Shown here in pieces: positions 50,958 to 58,581 of a stretch of 58,581 nucleotides of DNA (position 1 is the stretch's first letter; each line of letters opens with the position of its first letter). The notes beneath the pieces were generated by a model. It made no database searches. It was not told the DNA's origin and saw only the letters and a list, made by a program, of their open reading frames with translations. Position numbers and translations under genes: made by a program. Where the stretch lies: positions 1-58,581 of the forward strand of contig WHSS01000008.1 in the NCBI GenBank assembly GCA_009379975.1, in the 5' to 3' direction. This DNA comes from Actinophytocola sp. (lineage in GTDB: Bacteria > Actinomycetota > Actinomycetes > Mycobacteriales > Pseudonocardiaceae).

Positions 50958-53900
50958 ATGCTGGTTCTGCACGGCTTCTGGTCGCCCGAGCGTGGCCTCT
51001 GCCTGTGGGCGGAGGACTCCGAGCGCACCGTCACCAGCCGCAGCCAGGCAATGCGCTCGGCGCGTCCGCACCCGTTCGCCGCCCCGGCGGAGGTGCTCGC
51101 CGAGATTCACCACGGAAAGCCCGGTGACGCGACGTTGCGGCTACCGTCGCTGGCCAAGTCCCCGCTGGACTCCCCGGAGCTGATCCGGGTCACCCCGCGC
51201 GGCACCGCTCGCACCGAGCCGGTGCTGTTGCCGTGGCGGGTCCCGACCATCGATCTCGGTCCCTCCGGCGCGCTCGACTGGCTGGCAGCGGTGGCGGACG
51301 GCGGCGACACCGAGGTCCGCTGCGGCGCATCGGTCGGCTACCTCGCAGGCCTGGCGGCCTTCGCCGGTGAGCTGGCCGAACGTGGCCGGGTGCTGCCCAC
51401 CGTGGCGCAGGACGAGGTCGGGCCGCTGGCGCGCTGGCGGCCCGCACTGCAAGGCCCCGACGTAGTCGCCTTCGGCGCGCTGGTCACCGCGATACCGCCG
51501 GTGTGCCGGGCCGAGGCCGAACCCGGGTGGGAGGACGCGCACGACCTGGCCACCGACGCGCTGCACGCGCTCACCGACGCCGCCGTCCGAGAACGGCTCG
51601 GTTCCGGCGTCGACCTGGTGCCGCCGCGGCGCGGACGCCGCCCGAAGCGCCTGCCCGCCGTCGAGGCGTGGCTAGCGGCCCTCACCACGCCCGACGGTCG
51701 GTTCGAAGCCGACGATGACGAGGTCCGCGCGCTCGAGCGCGAGTTGCGGCCGTGGGCGGAGATCGGCTCCGGCCGGGTCGGGCCCGCCCGCGCCACCTTC
51801 CGGCTCAGCGAGGTCGAACCCGATGCTCTTCCCGCCCCCCTCGCCGAGGGACCCGCCCCCCGTGTCGGCCTCGACGAGCCGTCGGAATCCGTCGGCTGGC
51901 GGCTGGAGTTCCTCCTGCAGTCCACCCAGGATCCCAGCCTGCTGGTGCCCGCCGCGCAGGCGTGGTCGGATGACGGCAGCCTGCGCCGCTGGCTGGACCG
52001 GCCGCAGGAGTTGCTGCTCGGTGAGCTGGGCCGGGCCTGCCGGATCTATCCCGAGCTGGCCGCGGGTCTGCGGCAGGCCACCCCGCGCGCGCTGGAGCTC
52101 GACGCCGACGGCGCCTATCACTTCCTCTCGGTCGTCGCGCCCGCGCTGGACGAAGCCGGTTTCGGCGTGCTGCTGCCGTCGTGGTGGGACCGCCGCGCCC
52201 AGCTCGGTCTCAAGGCCACGGCGAACACCCCGACCGACGGGGTGGTGACCGGCGGCCACTTCGGCCGTGAGTCGCTGATGGACTTCCGGTGGCAGCTCGC
52301 CGTCGGGGACGACACGCTGACCGACGAGGAGATCGCCGCGCTGGCCCAGACGAAGGCCCCGCTTGTCCGGCTGCGTGGGCAGTGGGTCGCCGTCGATCCC
52401 GAACAGCTGCGGCGCGGACTGGAGTTCCTGCGGGGTCAGCCGGACGAGGCCAAGACCGCCGCCGAGGTACTCGCGCTGGCCGCCAGCCACCCCGACGATC
52501 TGGCCACCCCACTGCCGGTGACCGGCGTGCATGCCGACGGCTGGCTGGGCGAACTGCTCGCCGGCACAGCAGCGAGGTCACTGACCCCGGTCGACCCGCC
52601 GGAGTCGTTCGAGGCCACGCTGCGGCCGTATCAGGAGCGCGGGTTGTCCTGGTTGGTGTTCCTGTCGTCACTCGGGCTCGGGTCATGTCTGGCGGACGAC
52701 ATGGGGCTCGGCAAGACGGTGCAGTTGCTCGCACTGGAGTCCGCGCACCGTGCCCAGACCCCGGACGCCGGACCCACGCTGTTGCTGTGCCCGATGTCCC
52801 TGGTCGGCAACTGGCAGCGCGAGGCCGCCAAGTTCGCTCCCGAGCTGCGCGTGTACGCCCACCACGGCCGGGAACGGCTCCGTGGCGATGCACTGCGCGA
52901 ACGGCTCAGCGCGACGGACCTGATCGTCACGACCTATGCCACCGGCACCCGCGACATCGACGAGCTGGCAGGCTACGACTGGCAGCGGGTGGTGCTGGAC
53001 GAGGCGCAGGCGATCAAGAACAGCTTGTCGCAGACCACCAAGGCCACACGGCGCCTGCGCGCCGAGCACCGGGTCGCGCTGACCGGCACCCCGGTGGAGA
53101 ACCGGCTTGCCGAGCTGTGGTCCATCATGGACTTTCTCAACCCGGGGATCCTCGGGTCCTCTGAGGTGTTCCGCACCCGCTACGCCATCCCGGTGGAGCG
53201 GCACGGCGCGAGCGAGCCCGCCGAGCGGCTGCGCACGATCACCCGCCCGTACATTCTGCGGCGGCTCAAGACCGATCCGACGATCATCGACGATCTCCCC
53301 GAGAAGATCGAGATGAAGCAGTACTGCCAGCTCACCGTGGAACAGGCGTCGCTGTATCGGTCCATTGTGGACGACATGATGGAGAAGATCGAGAACTCCG
53401 ATGGCATCGAGCGCCGCGGCAACGTGCTGGCCGCGATGGCCAAGCTCAAGCAGGTGTGCAACCACCCCGCGCAGGTCCTGCACGATCGCTCGTCCATCGG
53501 CAGGCGCTCCGGCAAGGTGATCAGGCTCGAGGAGCTATTGGAGGAGATCCTCGCCGAAGGTGATCGGGTGCTGTGCTTCACCCAGTTCACCGAGTTCGCC
53601 GAGATGCTGCTGCCGCACCTGTCCGCCCGCTTCGGCACCGACGTCGCCTATCTACACGGCGGCACACCGAAGAACCGCCGCGACGAGATGGTCGAACGCT
53701 TCCAGTCCGAGCAGGGCCCGCCGATCTTCTTGCTGTCGCTGAAGGCGGGTGGCACCGGCCTCAATCTCACCGCCGCCAACCACGTCATCCACCTCGACCG
53801 GTGGTGGAACCCCGCGGTGGAGAACCAGGCCACCGACCGCGCGTTCCGCATCGGGCAGAAGCGCAGCGTGCAGGTCCGCAAGTTCGTCTGCACGGGAACC

Positions 53901-54047
53901 CTCGAGGAGAAGATCGACCAGATGATCGAGGACAAAAAGGCGTTGGCCAACCTGGTCATCGGCGACGGTGAGGGCTGGCTCACCGAGCTGTCGACCGGCG
54001 AGCTGCGCAAGGTATTCGCCCTGTCCGAGGGAGCCGTCGGTGAGTAA
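50958..54047 (+). CDS. SNF2-family DEAD/DEAH-like helicase
   Basis: A 1029-residue Swi2/Snf2 ATPase. An N-terminal region of about 500 residues, of the type found in bacterial Snf2 proteins, precedes the motor. Motor motifs: GLSWLVFLSSLG with Walker A DDMGLGKT, VVLDEAQAIKN (motif II), LTGTPVENRLAELWSIM (motif III), LHGGTPKNRRDEMVERF, and QATDRAFRIGQKRSV (motif VI). ATG at 50958 follows AGGGAAGG. It overlaps the SWIM gene by 8 bases, a conserved pair in actinomycetes as I recall. It likely remodels DNA-protein complexes; not linked to catabolism. Confidence 0.93.
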   Translation: MLVLHGFWSPERGLCLWAEDSERTVTSRSQAMRSARPHPFAAPAEVLAEIHHGKPGDATLRLPSLAKSPLDSPELIRVTPRGTARTEPVLLPWRVPTIDLGPSGALDWLAAVADGGDTEVRCGASVGYLAGLAAFAGELAERGRVLPTVAQDEVGPLARWRPALQGPDVVAFGALVTAIPPVCRAEAEPGWEDAHDLATDALHALTDAAVRERLGSGVDLVPPRRGRRPKRLPAVEAWLAALTTPDGRFEADDDEVRALERELRPWAEIGSGRVGPARATFRLSEVEPDALPAPLAEGPAPRVGLDEPSESVGWRLEFLLQSTQDPSLLVPAAQAWSDDGSLRRWLDRPQELLLGELGRACRIYPELAAGLRQATPRALELDADGAYHFLSVVAPALDEAGFGVLLPSWWDRRAQLGLKATANTPTDGVVTGGHFGRESLMDFRWQLAVGDDTLTDEEIAALAQTKAPLVRLRGQWVAVDPEQLRRGLEFLRGQPDEAKTAAEVLALAASHPDDLATPLPVTGVHADGWLGELLAGTAARSLTPVDPPESFEATLRPYQERGLSWLVFLSSLGLGSCLADDMGLGKTVQLLALESAHRAQTPDAGPTLLLCPMSLVGNWQREAAKFAPELRVYAHHGRERLRGDALRERLSATDLIVTTYATGTRDIDELAGYDWQRVVLDEAQAIKNSLSQTTKATRRLRAEHRVALTGTPVENRLAELWSIMDFLNPGILGSSEVFRTRYAIPVERHGASEPAERLRTITRPYILRRLKTDPTIIDDLPEKIEMKQYCQLTVEQASLYRSIVDDMMEKIENSDGIERRGNVLAAMAKLKQVCNHPAQVLHDRSSIGRRSGKVIRLEELLEEILAEGDRVLCFTQFTEFAEMLLPHLSARFGTDVAYLHGGTPKNRRDEMVERFQSEQGPPIFLLSLKAGGTGLNLTAANHVIHLDRWWNPAVENQATDRAFRIGQKRSVQVRKFVCTGTLEEKIDQMIEDKKALANLVIGDGEGWLTELSTGELRKVFALSEGAVGE

Positions 54048-54867
54048 GACGTATCGCTGGGACGGGCGTTTCCCGCCGCCGTCGAAGCCGCGCGCCGTCG
54101 AGGGAGGTCTCAAGGCACGCAGCAAGCGCGGCGCCATCGCGCAGACCTGGTGGTCGGAGCGGTTCATCGCCGTGCTCGAGGACATCGGTATGGGCAATCG
54201 GCTGGAGCGTGGCCGCACCTACGCGCGTAAGGGACAGGTGATCTCCCTTGCCGTCGACGCGGGCGCGGTCACCGCGCACGTGCAGGGCAGCCGGGCACGG
54301 CCGTACCGGGTGCGCATCGGCCTCACGGCGTTCGGCAAGGCCGAGTGGGCCAAGCTGGAACGCGAGCTTGCCGGCAACGCCTGGTACCTGGCCAAGCTGC
54401 TCGCCGGAGAGATGCCCGACGACATCGAGGATGTGTTCGCCGGGCTCGGACTGTCACTGTTCCCGGCCAGCGCCGGCGAACTGTCCCTTGACTGCACGTG
54501 CCCGGACTGGGAAGTGCCGTGCAAGCACCTCGCCGCGACGTTCTACCTGCTTGCCGAGTCCTTCGACGACGACCCGTTCCGCATCCTCGCCTGGCGCGGA
54601 CGCCCGCGCGAAGACCTCCTCGACAACTTGAACGCGGCGCGATATGACGGCCCGTCCGCCGACACCGCCGAACACCCCGGCGTCCCACTCGAGGACTGCT
54701 TGGACAGCTACTTCGCACTGCAGGGCGATCTTCCCAGGCCGAGCCCCCACGTCACGTCCAGCACATCTTTACTCGACCAGCTGCCACCCGTCGACATCAC
54801 GCTGCGCGGCCACCCACTGCCGGACCTACTGCGCCCCGCCTACCGCTCGGACGTCGTGCGAACGTGA
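54040..54867 (+). CDS. SWIM zinc-finger protein
   Basis: A 275-residue protein starting MSKTYRWDGRFPPPSKPRAV at a GTG inside the end of the helicase gene. The SWIM motif is LDCTCPDWEVPCKH (C-x-C-x6-C-x-H). An N-terminal basic region and RGRTYARKGQVISL precede it. SWIM domains bind nucleic acid or protein; the coupled translation with the SNF2 protein suggests a complex. The C-terminus ends in a segment rich in Pro and Leu. Confidence 0.9.
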   Translation: MSKTYRWDGRFPPPSKPRAVEGGLKARSKRGAIAQTWWSERFIAVLEDIGMGNRLERGRTYARKGQVISLAVDAGAVTAHVQGSRARPYRVRIGLTAFGKAEWAKLERELAGNAWYLAKLLAGEMPDDIEDVFAGLGLSLFPASAGELSLDCTCPDWEVPCKHLAATFYLLAESFDDDPFRILAWRGRPREDLLDNLNAARYDGPSADTAEHPGVPLEDCLDSYFALQGDLPRPSPHVTSSTSLLDQLPPVDITLRGHPLPDLLRPAYRSDVVRT

Positions 54868-54908
54868 CATCCGGCCAATAGGTCGGGCCGAACGCCACAC
54901 TCACCGGG

Positions 54909-55676
54909 CTAGGTGGCGTCGTCACCCTCCTGCTGACCTCGCTCCTCGTGCCGATCCTCTGACCGCAGCTCGCCGAGCCACGCGCCGTCGAGGTCACCTA
55001 CCTCGACGGCGCCTGCTCCGGCGTAGGACTTTCGCAACGCCTGGGCGGCGGTCTCAACCGTGAAGCCGGGCACGAAGTCCTCGATCGAGCCGACCGTGGC
55101 CGGGTCGAAGTCGTACCCGAGGTCGCGGTACGTGGCCCTCAGCACGCCCCGGGTCGCCGCGGTGCCCGTCACCTGGAAGACGGAGCTCATCAGCCAGCCG
55201 TCGCGGGTAACTCGCTGAGCGGAGCCGATGATCTTGCTAGTGCCTGCGACGTTGACGCTGAATTCGCCGGGGCAGTACTCGCCGGGGACCTCGCCAACCC
55301 GTGCGTCGACGCCCAGTTCAACGAGCATGGCCGCGTGCAAGGCGGCGAACTGCCGAAACCGGTCGATCAGACCGGCTTGCGGGTTCGGCGCGCGGAAAAC
55401 GTGGTCGACGACGACACTGCCCCGGTGGTAAGCCGCGAGCCGGCCACCCTGCGGGCGCACGACCGGCGCGAACCCGTGCTCGCGGGCTGACTCGGCCGCG
55501 GCCTGGTATCCCGGTCGCAGCGTGTCGCGCCGGCTGAACGCCGCGGTCGGTTCCGGCGTGTAGATACGCAGGATTTCCGTGGCATCGGAGTGCCCGTACC
55601 GGAGCAGCAGCGGTCCCAGTGCGACGTCCTCCGCCGGTCCACGGGTGATGACGTCGAGTAGCACGGGCAAGGTCAT
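54909..55676 (-). CDS. Lipoate/biotin protein ligase family protein (LplA-like)
   Basis: A 255-residue ligase-fold protein. Key blocks: LRIYTPEPTAAFSRRDTL, RPQGGRLAAYHRGSVVVDHV (lipoyl-AMP loop with Gly-Gly-Arg) and the catalytic Lys in VAGTSKIIGSAQRV. The motifs are close to but not identical to LplA (GGGAVYHD). A polar tail of about 25 residues follows. It may ligate lipoate or octanoate to carrier proteins, or biotin as needed by the carboxylase operon, but no direct link is visible. Confidence 0.8.
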   Translation of the reverse strand: MTLPVLLDVITRGPAEDVALGPLLLRYGHSDATEILRIYTPEPTAAFSRRDTLRPGYQAAAESAREHGFAPVVRPQGGRLAAYHRGSVVVDHVFRAPNPQAGLIDRFRQFAALHAAMLVELGVDARVGEVPGEYCPGEFSVNVAGTSKIIGSAQRVTRDGWLMSSVFQVTGTAATRGVLRATYRDLGYDFDPATVGSIEDFVPGFTVETAAQALRKSYAGAGAVEVGDLDGAWLGELRSEDRHEERGQQEGDDAT

Positions 55677-55723
55677 GCGACATTCTGCTCACATCCGGGC
55701 GACCAGGCCAGCAGCGGGCGGGC

Positions 55724-55802
55724 GCTGAAAGACGCCTTCAGTCCACTGGGTGGAGCGAAAGACGCTTTCAGTCCGTTGGACGGACTGAAAGCGTCTTTCA
55801 GC
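55724..55802. repeat. Composite palindromic repeat overlapping the AMP-ligase stop
   Basis: Right half is a perfect hairpin (55757-55776 with 55780-55799, loop TGG) identical to the arm sequence at 43821-43873. The left half GCTGAAAGACGCCTTCAGTC is a degenerate copy. The stop codon of the downstream minus-strand gene (55798-55800) lies inside the repeat. Confidence 0.8.
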
Positions 55803-57216
55803 TCGCGGCCTCGCGCTGCCGGAGCAGGAACCGCTGAACCTTGCCGCTCGGCGTCTTCGGCAGCTCGGGTACGAAGTGGATCCGCCGGGGGTAGGCATGC
55901 GCGGCCAGCCGGGTCTTGACCAGCTGCTGCAGCTCGGCGACCAGTGCGTCGTCACCGGTCGCGCCATCGCGCAGCACGACGTAGGCGATGACAACCTCGC
56001 CACGCAGCTCGTCCGGTACGCCGATCACGGCGGCTTCGGCGACGGCATCGTGCCCGGCCAGCACGCTCTCCACCTCGAACGGGCCGATCCGGTAGTCGGC
56101 CATCAGGATGACGTCGTCGTCGCGGGCGCCGAAGGTTACGAAGCCGTCGGCGTCCTGGGAGGCGACGTCGCCGGTGATGTACCAACGCTTGTCCGCGCTG
56201 AAGCGAGCGGCACTGCGCTCGGGCGCGTCACGGTAGCCGGTGAAGGTCATCAGCGGGCTGCTGTGCAGGTCGACCGCCACCCGGCCGACCTCACCGATCG
56301 GGGCGACATCGTCGGCATCGGCCCGCAAGATCGCCATGGTGACGCCAGGCAACGGACGTCCCATCGAGCCGGGTTTGATGTCGGCGATCAGGTCGGGATG
56401 CCAGGAGTTCGCCACCATCATGCCGGTCTCGGTCTGCCCGTAGTGATCGCGGACCGCCACGCCCAGTGCGTCGCGCGCCCAGCTGATGACGTCGGGGGTG
56501 AGCGGCTCGCCTGCCGAGGAGCAGCGGCGCAACCGCAGGCCGTCGGGGATCTCCGCGCCGCGCATCGCCCGATACACCGTGGGCGCGGCGGCGAAGTTGG
56601 TGACGCCGTACTTCGCCAGCACCGACCACGCCAGCTCCGGGGAGAACCCCGCCCGCAACAGGATGCTGCGCTTGCCGCTCGCCAGCGGCGCGACGATCGC
56701 GTAGTACAGCCCGTAGGCCCAGCCGGGGTCGGCGCCGTTCCAGAACACGTCGTCATCGGCGTAGTCCAGGGCGTACTCCTGGTAGATCTGCATGCCGGCG
56801 ACGGCCCTCAGCGGCACCGGAACACCCTTCGGCGCGCCCGTGGTGCCCGACGTGAACAGCTCGATCAACGTCCCGCCGCCGCCGCCGATGGCCACCGGCT
56901 CGGGAGCGCGGGCATCGGTGTCGAGCAGCGCGTCGAATGACAGGTCGCCACCCTTGGCCTGCCCGGTGGTGACGATCCGCCACTCCCGCTCGGCGGGCAG
57001 GTCGTCGCTGGGGTCCAGCTTCGGGCGTTGCGACTCGTCGGTGATGACAAGCTTGGTGCCGTTGCCGGTGATCCTGGTGGCGATGGCGGGCGGGGCGAAC
57101 GCCCTGAACAGCGGCACCTGCACGGCGCCGAGCCGCCAGATCGCCAGCACCGACACCACCAGCTCGGCAGACTCGGTTATGGCCGCGCCACGGAGACCGA
57201 CTCGCTTATTTGAGGC
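55798..57216 (-). pseudogene. 5'-truncated AMP-dependent acyl-CoA synthetase
   Basis: The frame is open from 57216 (just after a TAG) and the first GTG is at 57159, giving 453 residues against about 530 or more for full enzymes. The family text begins mid-protein, with AELVVSVLAIWRLGAVQVPLF. Adenylation motifs are intact: ELFTSGTTGAPKGVP, HYGQTETGMM, WYITGDVASQDADGF and PKTPSGKVQRF with the catalytic Lys. About 70-90 N-terminal residues are missing and no upstream frame supplies them. The protein might be produced as a shortened form, but the missing part helps form the acyl pocket. Confidence 0.65.
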
Positions 57217-57265
57217 CTAGCCCACCGAGCAGGGTTGTGGCGATCGGCCTGCCCAGAAATCCGCG

Positions 57266-57808
57266 CTAATTTCCCTCGTGCAGGACCGCGCGCAGCCGGG
57301 TGGCGAAGCCGTCCGGGTCCTCAACGAAGCCGATGTGACCACCGGGAAACCTCGTTGGCTCGACGCCGAGCTGTGCGGCGAGCGCGTTCGACGTGCGTTC
57401 GCAGAGCTGGCCACCGGACTGCTCGCCAATGCCGATCACGATGCGGGTCGTCACCGCCCGCAGGGCAGGGATGTCAGGGCGCCACCACGAGGTGGGCCGC
57501 AACATGTGCGCGTTCTGAAAGTCGTCGTCGGCGATCTGCTGCGGCTCCCGCTCCCCCGCGAACATGGCCTGGAACACCTCCTCCGGCATGTCGATGTCGG
57601 CCATGGCCAGGAACTTCCGCCAGGAGCCCACGACCTCGCCCGCGAAGTAGGTCGCGATGTAGTCCTCGGTCCGCTCGCGGAGCAGCTCGTGGTCGTCGAC
57701 CAGCTTCTGCAGCGGCGGTTCGTGGGCGATGACGGTGTGCGCCCGGCGGCCATGGTGGACAACCAGACGCCGGGCGTGATCGCAGGGATCAACCGAAACC
57801 ACCAGCAC
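57266..57808 (-). pseudogene. 5'-truncated alpha/beta hydrolase
   Basis: A 180-residue frame whose recognisable part starts with HTVIAHEPPL and ends with PTRFPGGHIGFVEDPDGFATRL. This corresponds to the C-terminal half of a pimeloyl-ester-type hydrolase, including the late catalytic His. The nucleophile elbow and first half are absent; the first 18 residues (MLVVSVDPCDHARRLVVH) are not family sequence. It lies next to the truncated AMP ligase, so this interval has lost DNA. Confidence 0.6.
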
Positions 57809-58014
57809 TGATCCGGCATTTTCGCATCCCCACTGTTCGAACCGGGCACGAACTGCGGCTACTTCAAATCACCCGTGGCCGCAGTTGATCAACCTCCTAA
57901 GGTGAGTGACGGAATTATGCCCGTTTTGCACGGAAATTATCGTCACCAGCCTCGGCTGGCTGATCAAGTGCGCGCGGCAGGCCCTGCTGGGTTGCCGCTC
58001 ACCCATAACCGGCC
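57809..58014. other. Non-coding gap
   Basis: A 206-base stretch where I see no gene on either strand, apart from possible decayed sequence upstream of the truncated hydrolase. It contains an AT-richer patch near 57895-57945. Confidence 0.4.
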
Positions 58015-58212
58015 TCACAACCCGCTCAGGAAGTCGAGGATCGCGTTAGCGACAGCGGCCAGTGCCGCACCAGCGGCCCTCCCGATCTCGGCCGTCGCTA
58101 CGGGTTGCGCGACTATCCCGTAGATGACCAGCCCGATCAAGGCCAGTGCGAGCAGCTTGCCCGCCGGCGACTTCTTCGGCTTCTTCGACTGCCCTTGGCT
58201 TTTCTTGTTCAT
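58015..58212 (-). CDS. Small single-pass membrane protein
   Basis: A 65-residue protein beginning MNKKSQGQSKKPKKSPAGK, a basic cytoplasmic head, then the helix LLALALIGLVIYGIVAQPVA and a second hydrophobic stretch AAGAALAAVANAILDFLSGL. ATG 58212 follows GAGAGGTGGG. I prefer it to an upstream frame start, which adds 34 residues without features. The function is unknown; the layout is that of small membrane-anchoring or holin-like proteins. Confidence 0.65.
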   Translation of the reverse strand: MNKKSQGQSKKPKKSPAGKLLALALIGLVIYGIVAQPVATAEIGRAAGAALAAVANAILDFLSGL

Positions 58213-58458
58213 GGCCGTTCCCACCTCTCGTGCGCTGTTCGCTGTGACAGCACACCGCGGCGGAAGGGCGTAGAGAACGCGATTCGCAGTCCGTTCAAAC
58301 CTGCTCAGCAGCACCCGCCACCACGCCAGTCAGTCGCTCGCATGTAACTGGGCGTTACACGTCTGACAAGACCGAATCGTGGCGAGCCGAATGTGGCGTT
58401 GAGTACCACATGGGTACCGAACGCCACATTCGGCTCGGCCCTTTCGCAGGAATGCGCG
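58213..58458. other. Intergenic region with Fah terminator and small-protein promoter
   Basis: 246 bases. It contains the ribosome binding site and presumably the promoter of the small membrane protein and the hairpin at 58384-58436. Nothing else is recognisable. Confidence 0.4.
58384..58436 (-). terminator. Hairpin downstream of fumarylacetoacetase
   Basis: Perfect 17-bp arms GAGCCGAATGTGGCGTT (58384-58400) and its complement (58420-58436) with a 19-base loop. It lies 23 bases after the minus-strand stop at 58459 and likely terminates that transcript. Confidence 0.7.
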
Positions 58459-58581
58459 CTAACGCGCCGCGGGCTCGATCCGCCCGATGACCTCGCCGAA
58501 GCCGATGCGGGAACCTTCCGGACCGGGCGCGTCGGCGCTGATCGTGACCGTGTCGCCGTCGTCCAGGAACTTCCGGGTGGT
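58459..58581 (-). CDS. fahA: Fumarylacetoacetase (C-terminal fragment)
   Basis: The last 40 codons, read to TAG at 58459-58461: TTRKFLDDGDTVTISADAPG followed by EGSRIGFGEVIGRIEP. This matches the C-terminal strand of the FAH fold, where GFGEVxGxI is typical of fumarylacetoacetase, the last step of homogentisate breakdown to fumarate and acetoacetate. The catalytic core lies outside the window. It is a further aromatic-catabolism gene but with no visible tie to the operator regulon. Confidence 0.7.
   Translation of the reverse strand, partial: TTRKFLDDGDTVTISADAPGPEGSRIGFGEVIGRIEPAAR

Noticed and set aside
54868..54908. AACGCCACACTCACC string as another terminator hairpin
   Set aside because: It resembles one arm of the 58384-58436 hairpin but has no complementary second arm.
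1..58581. CRISPR array or rRNA genes
   Set aside because: No regularly spaced repeats of 20-40 bases with unique spacers and no rRNA-like sequence were seen; the repeats found are isolated hairpins.

Overview
The window is high-GC DNA with leaderless-looking overlaps, frequent GTG and TTG starts, Streptomyces-type SARP regulation and a DUF222/HNH endonuclease tail. Together with intergenic palindromes containing GACGCTTTCAGTCC, this suggests a chromosomal segment of an actinomycete of the Pseudonocardiaceae, probably Amycolatopsis or a close relative. The family-level placement is from memory of such repeats, not from a search.

Region 1 (203-13686, minus strand) is a tightly overlapped 12-gene operon. 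It starts with a Rieske oxygenase, followed by an unknown protein, a PanB-like enzyme, a Cys-type alpha/beta hydrolase, an amidohydrolase and a class III CoA-transferase. It continues with an OadA-like carboxyltransferase, a biotin carrier protein, a biotin carboxylase, HyuA, HyuB and an SDR. Region 2 (13869-19195, minus) is a tripartite tricarboxylate transporter with three consecutive TctC lipoproteins for one TctA/TctB pair. Region 3 (19468-23822) has an isochorismatase-like hydrolase divergent from an IclR regulator, an aldo/keto reductase and an aldehyde dehydrogenase. Region 4 (23897-33107, minus) couples an ABC importer of the ferric/polyamine type, with two paralogous binding proteins, to an MFS carrier, a cupin, an SDR and a P450. 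Region 5 (33382-42193) holds an ornithine-cyclodeaminase-like protein divergent from an MFS carrier, a FadR-type GntR regulator, and a minus operon ADH-LigK-LigJ-dihydroxyphthalate decarboxylase-like. Divergent from that operon is a second decarboxylase/PBP-like gene followed by RpiB.

Regions 1, 3, 4 and 5 are tied together by a repeated 17-bp operator (core GGT-N3-ACCAT) at six promoters, one of them in front of the GntR gene itself. The best reading is one regulon of about 30 genes for uptake and catabolism of an aromatic or poly-carboxylated compound. Lower-pathway LigJ/LigK would deliver pyruvate and oxaloacetate, and a biotin/hydantoinase-type carboxylase branch would handle another intermediate. 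The substrate is not determined by the sequence, and no LigAB-type ring-cleavage dioxygenase is present.

Region 6 (42296-49906) contains two secreted alpha/beta hydrolases and a 1047-residue SARP-ATPase regulator. The regulator is followed by a direct-repeat site, a 21-residue ORF, a rhodanese-like protein lacking the catalytic Cys, and a small unknown protein. Region 7 (49907-58581) is a mixed area. It has a Fic-protein stub abutting a broken transposase, an SNF2 helicase with a SWIM partner, a lipoate-ligase-like protein, and 5'-truncated AMP-ligase and hydrolase genes. It ends with a small membrane protein and the 3' end of fumarylacetoacetase.
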